IMG/VR virus record: IMGVR_UViG_3300025816_000090
Span: 1-20,102 of that record
Source: a virus
Direction: 5' to 3' (one strand)
Length of the DNA: 20,102 nt
The notes beneath the pieces were generated by a model. The model searched no databases. It was given only the letters and a program-made list of their open reading frames with translations, and had not been told where the DNA came from. Below, in pieces: positions 7,937-17,300 of this stretch. Numbering within the stretch: position 1 is the first letter of the stretch; every line of letters begins with the position of its first letter. A program made the position numbers and the translations under genes.

Positions 7937-9280
7937 ATGTCACAAGAAGTATTTGCTAAGGACTCTGAACCTACTCATGTAGAACAGATAGACATCCAGT
8001 CAAACGTAGACCAAAGCAAAATTGCTAGTCTTGTTAATGGTTTTGCTGGAATGACTTATACAGAAAGTATCATGAGTGATACTATTAGAGTCAGAGTTAG
8101 TTTTATTGATAGCGGAGATAGTCTTGAGGACAAAACTGTAACCGAGGCATTGCCTCTAGTCGGTCAAGAGCAGGTCAGATTAAAATTTTCTGATAATAAT
8201 GAAAATACTTTAGAACCAGTTTTATATGTTAATAAAATTACTAATAATGTAGATAGAACACAAGACTCAATGATAACTTTAGATCTAGTATCTAAAGAGT
8301 TTATTATGAATGAAAAGAAAAGAGTTAATCAAAGATTTGACGGCAAAGTTTCTGATCATATTAATAAGTTGCTGACAGACTCAAAGTATCTTGGTACACA
8401 AAAGACCGTTAACATTGAAAAAACTTCAAACTTGTATAATTTTTTTGGTAATAATAAAAAACCTTTTTATACACTGACATGGTTATGTAATAAATCAGTA
8501 TCCGAGGAGAATCAAACTCTTGGTAAGAGTGCTGGATATTTTTTATATGAAACGTCTGAAGGTTTCTTTTTTAAATCTATTGATGGGTTATTGAGTCAAG
8601 AACCAAAACTAAAGTTAATTTATAATGAAACACCCGACTTTAATGGTAATATTCCTGAAGGATATAATCAAAAGATTCTTGACTTTAAGAAAGATAATGA
8701 TACAAACGTACAGAGTAAATTGCAGATGGGTGCTTTCTCAACCAGAACAGTTTTGTTTGATCCCTTTACATGTTACTATGAAGTAAAAGCACCAAACGTA
8801 TCAGAGAAGGGTGTTGAGGACTCTTTGAAGAAAGGTGGTAAAGATTTATATCTCGGAAAGAAATTTAGAAATAAAGAGTTTGACCAGGAAGGAACGAACG
8901 AAGAGTTCTCAAGAACAACTTACTTCTTGCTCGATAAAGGAACTGCTCCTTCTGGAGATCCAGATCAACAACTCTCAAAGTCAGGAGAAGAGAACTTTGA
9001 GTATGGTCAAATTGCAAACCAATCTGTCATGAGGTATAATCAAATGTACTCTGCGAGAGCAAGTATAACGATTGCAGGTAATTTTTCTTTGCACGCTGGC
9101 GATGCGATTTACATAGATTCACCAGGACTTAAAAAAGAAAAGACTTCTGATGTAGATCGCAAAGATGGTGGGCTATATATTATAACGGATATCTGTCATC
9201 AAATTACATCTGAAGGAACATATACTCAATGCAATTTAGCTAGAGACTCCTTCGGAAGAAAACCAAAATCACGTAATTAA
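7937..9280 (+). CDS. Baseplate hub protein, gp27-like
   Basis: A 447-residue, beta-rich protein with no signal peptide or membrane segment. In T4, gp27 forms the trimeric hub that joins the gp5 spike to the tail tube. Supporting features are an N-terminal region on the pattern of hub proteins (SIMSDTIRVRVSFIDSGDSL, then a Q-V-R-L-K-F strand near residues 77-82) and a C-terminal beta domain with SLHAGDAIYIDSPG and a closing GTYTQCNLARDSFG strand. The latter is a common hub/VgrG-like layout. AGAGG at 7923-7927 gives a good ribosome binding site for ATG 7937. The gene directly follows the tape-measure-like genes and precedes the gp5-like gene, with only the CP12-like gene between, which agrees with a hub role. 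The gp27 name is by similarity of layout and context; distant homology could hide another hub subunit. Confidence 0.7.
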   Translation: MSQEVFAKDSEPTHVEQIDIQSNVDQSKIASLVNGFAGMTYTESIMSDTIRVRVSFIDSGDSLEDKTVTEALPLVGQEQVRLKFSDNNENTLEPVLYVNKITNNVDRTQDSMITLDLVSKEFIMNEKKRVNQRFDGKVSDHINKLLTDSKYLGTQKTVNIEKTSNLYNFFGNNKKPFYTLTWLCNKSVSEENQTLGKSAGYFLYETSEGFFFKSIDGLLSQEPKLKLIYNETPDFNGNIPEGYNQKILDFKKDNDTNVQSKLQMGAFSTRTVLFDPFTCYYEVKAPNVSEKGVEDSLKKGGKDLYLGKKFRNKEFDQEGTNEEFSRTTYFLLDKGTAPSGDPDQQLSKSGEENFEYGQIANQSVMRYNQMYSARASITIAGNFSLHAGDAIYIDSPGLKKEKTSDVDRKDGGLYIITDICHQITSEGTYTQCNLARDSFGRKPKSRN

Positions 9281-9284
9281 AAAA

Positions 9285-9512
9285 ATGGAAAGTGTAGAAA
9301 AGCATATTGAAGTAGATAAAAAGATCCTTGAAGATCCAACTACTTCGCCACAACAACGTCGCCACATTGAAGGTGAACTGCAAGAGCTAGAAGTTTATGC
9401 TACTAATCACAAAGCAGAGATTGAAGCAGGAGATCATCATGATCCCACAGCACTAGAACTCTTCTGCGAGATGGAACCTGAAGCAGACGAATGTAGGGTA
9501 TACGAGGACTGA
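9285..9512 (+). CDS. CP12-like protein
   Basis: A 75-residue protein ending ELFCEMEPEADECRVYED. This matches the C-terminal CP12 signature: aromatic-C-x8-C-R-x-Y-x-D, with Glu/Asn-Pro and Ala between the two Cys. CP12 in cyanobacteria binds GAPDH and phosphoribulokinase under oxidising conditions and switches off the Calvin cycle; its C-terminal Cys loop docks on GAPDH. Residues 28-41 (IEGELQELEVYATN) resemble the helical EEL region before it. The N-terminal Cys pair and the AWD element of canonical CP12 are absent. cp12 is a known auxiliary metabolic gene of T4-like cyanophages. Here it starts four bases after the gp27-like stop without a ribosome binding site, and its TGA overlaps the next ATG (TGATG). 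A virion role for a CP12-derived fold is the alternative. Confidence 0.75.
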   Translation: MESVEKHIEVDKKILEDPTTSPQQRRHIEGELQELEVYATNHKAEIEAGDHHDPTALELFCEMEPEADECRVYED

Positions 9513-11356
9513 TGGAAGGAGGAACACTATTTAATCCCGGATTTCTTGGGTCATCTTTCTTATGGTGGGTTGGTCAGATTGCTGACGACTCCACTTGGAG
9601 GGAGAATATTAACTCGGGTAATTATGAGGACAAATATAGTATTCCTGGTTGGGGTAAGAGATATAAAGTAAGAATTATTGGTCTTCATGACCAAGGTGAA
9701 ACTGAGATTCCTTCGGATCAGTTGCCTTGGGCAAACATCATGTATCCTGTCACGGGAGGTGGATTCCAAACAAATAGTGGAGCAACATCACAACTCCGTC
9801 AGGGGAACATGGTGTTTGGTTTTTTCCTTGATGGGCAGGACCAGCAAGTTCCCGTTATCATGGGAGTATTGGGTAACAACTCTCAGACAGAATTATCTCA
9901 GATTATTGGTGATGGTTCTGTAACCAATGCTCAGGCAGGAAGTATTGCGAAAAGTGGATACTCTGTAGGCACTAAGAGTAAAGGTAACGCAAAGGAGATT
10001 ACTCCCGACCAAGATAAAGTAATTAAGCAACCTGCAAGAAGAGGGCAGGGTGGTAGAGCACTTGGAAGCACTACAAATAGAGGTGGAGCAAAGCATCCAT
10101 CCGGTAGTGCAAATTCAACCCCTACTCTTGCTAATAATCCAGATTTAGATAAGTCTTTAGATGCTACTCTTGCTAGAGAGGATGCGGCAGTTCAGGCAGC
10201 ACTGGCTCAAGAAGCAGGACCAGGCGCGAAACCAGCACCAGGTGCGTCTCTTGAAAATGAATCCGTCCATCAAATCACTGCTGGAGATGTAAAAAGATCT
10301 GCTAAGTGTGATGAAAAGATTGTTATGTTGAAACCAGATGAGCAAAACAATCTAATCCAGTCTGCATTGAAAGGCATTCAAACTGTAATAGAAAACCTTA
10401 CCAGTAAAATTGATAAGTATCTTCAGGCAATCCAAAGTTATGTTGATGCTGTCTCTAGCACCATCAATAATTTACAGAAATTAATCAGAGATGCTGCTTG
10501 TGAAATAGCAAAGTATATTAAAATCCTTATGGATAAGGTAATGGAATATGCGATGAAAATACTTAATAAAGGAATGAATGCTGTTGTTGCGGCACTTCCA
10601 TCTTCCCTGAGATATCAATTCTCAGATATGAAGGAGATTCTTACAGAATTATGTATGTGTTTATACAATAAACTGATGGATGGAATGTGTGACCTCATAG
10701 CAGGAGTCTTAAATGATGCTCTGAATCCAGACCAACTTGAAAAAGATGCTAATGACAGAGCATCAAATGGTGTGGATGAAAATGGAAAAAATATTAATGA
10801 TAAAACAAATCCTCAAGTTCCTATTTGTTATTCCGAAGACATTGTAAGTTCTGTTTTTGCCGGTAAAAAATCTGCTATTGATGATGCTAATAATAATCTT
10901 CTTGATAATATGAATGCATACATGGAAGATATCTCTAACATGTTGGCAGGAGTATCAGGTGCCCTTGCTGATATAAAAAATTTGATTCCAGATATTAATG
11001 GTGGTATGGCAGCTGCGATGAATTTTACTAATCTTAGTCTGAATGTTTTTGGGTGCGATTTATCTCCCAGTGTTGCTACATCAGATATATACACATTCTG
11101 TTCTGGTGGTGATGGAACACCTCCAGGACAATTGCCAAGTGAAGCATCTGTTGCAAAGGGAGTTGATAATGCGGCGGAAGGACCTAGAGTTCAACCCACT
11201 CCGTATGTTGAACCCACTAGAGACACACCACCAGTAACTCATCCTAAACCAGTTTCTACTGTGAATCCAGAAACCTCAGAAATTACAAATAGACCCTTGA
11301 CTCAAGCAGAGCAAACGGAGAGACAAGCAGCCATAGATTCTCTTGATATTTCATGA
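9512..11356 (+). CDS. gp5-like baseplate hub protein with N-terminal OB fold, no visible lysozyme domain
   Basis: A 614-residue protein. Residues about 1-135 resemble the gp5 N-terminal OB domain: WWVGQI near the start, YKVRIIGLHDQGETEIPSDQ, LPWANIMYPVT, then QLRQGNMVFGFFLDGQDQQVPVIMGVLG. In T4 the OB domain of gp5 sits under gp27 as the collar of the cell-puncturing spike. After it come a disordered Gly/Ala/Pro-rich stretch (about 155-250) and a long helical region (about 280-405) with Cys-rich short segments (CMCLYNKLMDGMCDL). A Pro/Thr-rich tail ends the protein. No T4 lysozyme-like catalytic signature or beta-helix repeat is visible, so those gp5 functions seem to lie elsewhere. GAGG at 9504-9507 precedes ATG 9512 by only four bases; overlap with the CP12-like stop suggests coupling. 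Confidence 0.75.
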   Translation: MEGGTLFNPGFLGSSFLWWVGQIADDSTWRENINSGNYEDKYSIPGWGKRYKVRIIGLHDQGETEIPSDQLPWANIMYPVTGGGFQTNSGATSQLRQGNMVFGFFLDGQDQQVPVIMGVLGNNSQTELSQIIGDGSVTNAQAGSIAKSGYSVGTKSKGNAKEITPDQDKVIKQPARRGQGGRALGSTTNRGGAKHPSGSANSTPTLANNPDLDKSLDATLAREDAAVQAALAQEAGPGAKPAPGASLENESVHQITAGDVKRSAKCDEKIVMLKPDEQNNLIQSALKGIQTVIENLTSKIDKYLQAIQSYVDAVSSTINNLQKLIRDAACEIAKYIKILMDKVMEYAMKILNKGMNAVVAALPSSLRYQFSDMKEILTELCMCLYNKLMDGMCDLIAGVLNDALNPDQLEKDANDRASNGVDENGKNINDKTNPQVPICYSEDIVSSVFAGKKSAIDDANNNLLDNMNAYMEDISNMLAGVSGALADIKNLIPDINGGMAAAMNFTNLSLNVFGCDLSPSVATSDIYTFCSGGDGTPPGQLPSEASVAKGVDNAAEGPRVQPTPYVEPTRDTPPVTHPKPVSTVNPETSEITNRPLTQAEQTERQAAIDSLDIS

Positions 11357-11362
11357 TAAATA
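11355..11362 (+). promoter_or_regulatory. T4-like late promoter box (NATAAATA)
   Basis: GATAAATA matches the cyanophage late motif NATAAATA exactly. It overlaps the TGA of the gp5-like gene (11354-11356) and lies 32 bases before the ATG of the giant modular gene. In T4, transcription starts a few bases downstream of this box, which would give a leader of about 25 bases. This is the best-placed late box in the window. Confidence 0.5.
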
Positions 11363-11394
11363 CCAATATGATGACCAGTAATTTATAGTACCGA

Positions 11395-14300
11395 ATGTCG
11401 TTCAATATCTTCGGACCAACGCAAAAAAGAGATATTACAGTTGGGTATATTTCAACTGATAGAGGTTATATACAAAATGTTAGTATCCTTGATGCTAATA
11501 ATTATGCGTTTAAAAATCCTGGCACCATTTTTATCGTACAGACAAGAGATGGAGTAAAATATTTTAATATAAATGATGTTAATAATTTAAAACCAGATGA
11601 TATTATTCCAAGCAATACTGCTGCGGACGGAACTTGTCAAGGAGTAGTTGGTTTAAATCCACAAACTATTGGAGATGCTGTTGCAATAGGAACCGGAAGT
11701 CCTGGCAATACTTCAAATCCACATAATTTTCTTCCTCGTGGACCATACGCACAACTACCTGATCAAGATGCAACTGGTGGCGACGGCAGCGGTGGAAACG
11801 GTGGTGATATACCAACTGGACTTGGACCTGCTCCCACTGGTATTGGAACGGTTGGTACTGGAGGTCCAATTGTAGTTATTTCTGGGTGTGGTGGTGTTGG
11901 TGCAGCTGCAGTCCCTATTATTGGTAATGATGGTGGCATTTTAGATATTGTAGTAACTGCTGGCGGATTTGGATATAGATGTCCACCAAAAGTTAGTGTA
12001 ATTGATCCAAATAGAAGAGGAAGTGGAGTTGTTGCCACATCAGTGATTGGTGTAACGACATCTCCTACACTAATCACTTATGATAGTGAGGATGATTTTG
12101 AAATATATGATTTTGATCCTGCAAATGGGATCCCAGGACTCACTGGATATGGAAATAGAGTAGGTCCTAATGGAGAAGACTTAGGAGATTGGGATCCATC
12201 TTTATACGCTACCTTTGCACAGGATCCTATCGGCATTGAGATTGCAAGATATCAGAAGTTTCTAAGGGAATTGAAAAAACCTTGGTGGTCTACTAGAAAA
12301 GAGACTCCTTTAAATGTTGCATTTGGAAATAAGAAGGATAGAGTAAAGCATGATGTTCAACATTGGGAATGGGATGGCGATTCAAAACTTAAATCAGGAC
12401 CCAACACTCAGTATAAAGATGTAGAGTTTGAGGTTTTCACTCAAGGTGGAAATCAGGCTGATAGAGGGATGATGTTTAAGTTTGTTTCGGAAGATGGATC
12501 TCATAAATTTCAATTCAAGGCAGAGAGTTATAAAGACAGTAGAAAGACTAAAGTCACGAAAAAGATAAGAGTAAACACTACCTATTTGATTACTGCCTCA
12601 GGATCTTTTAAAGGAGGAGGAGTTGAGCAAGGTCTTGTCGGAAATCTTGGAAGAAATTCAAAAGAAATTAAGGGCAATAATAAAAAAGGATCTACTATAT
12701 TTGCCGACTTTGTTAAGTCATCTAATGATAATGATGATTTACAAATCAGAGCAACTCAAGGTAGATTTACTGCGACTGGCGAAAGAAAATTTGAAGGACA
12801 TTCTACAACTGACCTTGAATATAGATTTGATGTTAAGGGACCTGGTATTGATAAGAAAATAAAACCATCATTCATGAACAACTATGCTATTTCTCCTGTT
12901 CCTGCATCAGATGTTCCTGGTAGCGATTTTGCGGGTAGATGGTGTACCTTTGATTGGGAAGAAGATTTCCCTTATGCGGGAGAGTATGTCTTCAGAGGAA
13001 TGGCAGATAACATTGGTAAGATGTATCTTGATAATGAACTCATCATGGAAGCAAAACATTTTAGAGGAGATCCATTACCTTCTAATGTAGTTAAAAAAAC
13101 TGTTGAGGCAGGAGTTCATAAAATTAAGGTAGACCTGTATAATGCACCTCAGAAAGCAACTGTGTCTACTACGGTAACAAATAATACGCAAGATGAGAAG
13201 AAAAAAGTTCCTGTAAACTTTGAGGTTTATGGTCAGGGAAGTAAGAGAAATACTGCTATTAATATGGTGTTTACTTCTGAGGATGGTAAGCATTCGTTTA
13301 CATTTAAACCAGAAGAACTTAAAGGTAGTAAGTACGATTATAAGAAAACAGTAAGAGTTTTTCCAAATACTCAATACAAAGTACAAGCAGTTTCAACGCA
13401 TAAAATTAAAGGGAATACCCCTTCGCGGCGCAGCGAAACAAAACTCCCTATAGTAATCACGGGCAATTCTTCCACTTCTGGGTTGGAAGTTAATGATAGT
13501 GGAAAAAGAATTAGATATGATGATGATGCTACCAATGGCTTTGATGAGAACGCCCAACTTAGAATTGTGTCATCGTCTCCTGGAGTTAATGCCAAATTCT
13601 CTAGCGATGGAACAGAACTTTTGGTTAAAGGTTCGGGTGATGTCACCTTAAAGTTTAGTTGGGATGATAATCCCAGTACTTCTGGACTTGCAGTAGGAAA
13701 ACTGACAGTAGGAGGACAAGTTTTTCAGCAAATTAATGAGAAAGGTAGTCAAACCAAAACTGTTACCGTTGGAAGTAATGTTTCAGGAAGTAGAGATCAA
13801 ACCGTAAACTTAGTTCCAGAACAAGGAACTTTGAAATCAAATGCGTTCAAAAAAGGTAAACAGAAAGAAAATGCCACTAGATCTAATGTAATTTTTGCCG
13901 ATATTGTTGGGTCTGCAAATGACAATGATGATATGCAAGTGAGATGTAGTGAAGGAACTTTTGTCCCAACTAATAGAAGAAAGATTACCGGAACTGGACC
14001 TAAGGGTGAGCAAACTAGAAACACTTGGGATCTTACTTTTACAGTAAACGCAAAACCATCATTAAAACCTAAAGATTCTGGAACAAATGTAACTGAAATC
14101 TTTAATACTACGGATTATATTGGCAAGGCAGATAGAAAACTTTGGAGAACAAATCTCTACAATAATGCTTCGTTTTTAAATGAATATGGAATCTGCCCCT
14201 TCAACACAGTCACCAAAAAGAATGAAGATTATGATGGAACTCATGTAATTCGCTGGGAACACATCACTTTCCCTGCTGATGGTAATTATCAGATTGAAAT

Positions 14301-17300
14301 ACAAGTTGATGATAAAGTGAAACTATTCATTGGTAATCGCACTGGTGTTGGTGCTATGGGAATTGGTAATGGACTGAAAAATGTTGATGATGGGGGAGAT
14401 GAAGTTATTATTGAAAAGGATGGGTTTGTTGGTAGTAGTAACAGGTCAACTGGAAAGAGTACTTACACCAGATTCTTTAAGAAAGGTCAGTATAGAATCA
14501 GAGCAGAACTTTATCAAAAACCTGGTGGTGATTTTGGTTTTAATGGTAGAAAGTCTTATGGACAAAAGGATGGATCTAATATCTCTGCAAGATTTGTAAA
14601 TCGTGATGGTAAAAATTATCTTAAAGTGGATGGATCTGGAACTGCAGAGATTAGTTTTCGTTTAAGAGTGGACGATAATCCAAGAATATCTGGAGTTTTT
14701 GCATCTAAAGTTAAAATTGGTCGTCCACCAAATGATTATGTTCTTCTGTCTAGAAGAAGGTCTGGCGGCAGGTATAAGGAAAAAGAAATAATTACTGGGT
14801 CTGATATATTTGAGGCAGGAAGAGAGTATCTTATAGAAAATATTGGATCATCTAGAGGAACAGGATCTATTATAAAAAATAGTGGAAGGACAATTGAATA
14901 TGATGATAATATTGGCAACGGATTTGATGAGAATGCAGATCTTTCTATTGTCAAAATAAAAAATAAGCAGGGTTCACCTAATAAGGGGCTCAATCCAATG
15001 GCACTTGCCATTAGGATTAGGGCAGATGTCATTGAAACTACTAGGATTTCACCTAGAACCTGGAATCAAAATCCAATGGGAGCAGCATTCACTATTGATG
15101 CACCTCTTCCACCCATTCCGATTTCACCCAAACCAATTAGCGAAGGTAGATGTCCAGATAACCCAACATGGACTACTAGATTCTCTGGCGGTAACGAAAA
15201 GTGGTGGCCTGTTACTCATAAATTTAGAGATGGATCAAGGTCGTGGTCTAAATTCATGAATAGATTTGCTATCTCACCAATTCCTCCCTTAGGAACAATT
15301 AATAGTGATGGTGGTGGAATTGTTTATAGAAACACTTGGAATATTGACATTCTTCATGCAGGTTTCTACGCACTTAAAGGAACTGTTGATAATGGAGGAA
15401 GAATTTTAGTTGATGGCACAGAAAGAATGCGAGGAGGTTATTTCCCTACTGCGACATTCTCTGCTCCTGCGGATGTACCACAAGGAAGGTTGGCAGGATT
15501 TAGAGAGACATCTCCGCCAATGCATAAGTTCTACTTAGATGAAGGTAAGCATACCATTACTGTTGAAGTTGAGAATCAAAAGACTCTTAAGCAAAAGAAA
15601 GTAGAGAAAAAAATCTTTAGTACCCAGGATTGGAGAAATAATAAAGTTCCTCAGGGAAGAGTTCCCGTTGATTTTGATGTCTATGGGCAAGGATCAAAAA
15701 GTAATAAGCAAATCAATTTCGTATTTACTTCTGAGGATGGAAAGGATAGTTTTACATTTAAACCAAAAGAGACTAAAGGTAACTACAATTACTCAAGACA
15801 AGTAAAAGTTCTTCCAGGTATGAACTATAAAGTTCAGGCGGTTGCTACTGGTAAACTTAACTCAGGTAAACAAGAATATCCATTAGAATTTGATGGATTG
15901 AATTCAGCAAACCAAGGACCCGTGAATAGTATTGAGGTTTCGGGTAAAAATAGTACAAATCAAAATGACACCTTAAAATTAAGAGATGGTGATGGTAGTG
16001 ATGCTAATGCTAAGTTTACTATCATATCAACTTCTCCTGGAGTAAGTGCTAAGTTCTCTGATGATGGTAAAAAATTATTAACAAATGGAAACGGTGATGT
16101 CACCATCAGGCTTAAATGGGATGATAATCCCAGAACTGCTGGTGTTGCTGTCAAAAGTATTAAAATAGGTGGTAAAACTTGGAGACAAAGTGGTCAAAAA
16201 GGTGAACAAGATCAAACACTTTCAACCACTAAGGGTTCTACTGACTTAGTTCCAGAACAAGGGACATTAAAAAGAGGATCATTTGGTAAGAGTAAAGATA
16301 AGGGTGCTAAAGAATCCTCAAATGGATCTGACGTAATCTTTGCAGACATTATTGGTTCTTTAAATGATAATGATGACATTCAGGTTCGCGCTAGTGTTGG
16401 TGAGTTTACTCCATCAAATAAGAGAAAGGGTGTTCAAGGAACTTCTGGTCAAGGAACTCAAAAGAGGAACACTTGGGATCTCACGTTTAAAGTTGAGGGA
16501 GATAATCCTACACAAGTAAAAGCACAAGGATCTGTCACTTACTCTGGACCTAGATTGTTTGTTATTAAGTCTGGATCAGCAGTTAGACTTTGGAGTAAGT
16601 TCATGCAGCGAAATGCTGTGTCACCTTTCATCCCTCCAATTGATTTAGATAGTGAAAATCATCTTGGAGATAGGACATATATTTGGAAAGATGTTAATTT
16701 CTTTGAGTCTGGACAATACAAATTCCTATTCCAATCTGATGATGGAGCAATTCTTTACATTAATGGTAATAAAGTTGCAGAATCTAAATCTGATTTTAGA
16801 GGAGAAGCTAGTCCCACATATACTGAACTTTCTTCAGGAAAATATGAGGTAAAAGTTGTTTGTAACAATGTAAGATTGAATAGGAATGTTTTGACCGGCA
16901 ATAATCCAACTGGATTTGCTCTTAAAATTATGAAGGATGTTGTTATCTCTGAAAAATCATTCCCATGGACAACCAATCCTGTTGGAATATCTGCAATGTT
17001 GATCCCACCACCTTGCCCCAAAGTTGTTATAGGAAAGGGGATAGTTACTGATATCATCGTAAGAGACCCTGGAAATGGTAATGGACCAGAAACATCGATA
17101 GGAACCCCTACAATAGTTACGATTAAAGATATTGAAACAACTCTTCCTGGCATTAACTATGATCCAGATGACATAGCACTCATTAACGACATCCCTGTTA
17201 CTATTGATGTGGATAATTTTGGTAGAATTATAAAAATCAATGTTCCTACGGGTGGTAGTGGTACAGGTAGTGGTACAAGTGGTACAGGTAGTGGTACAAG

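Noticed and set aside
7932-7939. TATAAATG before the gp27-like gene, one base off the late motif
   Set aside because: It overlaps the ATG itself, and a good ribosome binding site lies upstream (7923-7927), so a promoter here would give a transcript lacking the start region.
9517-9522. AGGAGG just after the start of the gp5-like gene, hinting at a later start
   Set aside because: No ATG, GTG or TTG follows at a usable distance, and the residues from ATG 9512 on fit the OB-domain protein start.
9512-11356. Expected T4-type lysozyme domain in the gp5-like protein
   Set aside because: No catalytic Glu-Asp-Thr lysozyme pattern is visible; the central region is disordered and helical.
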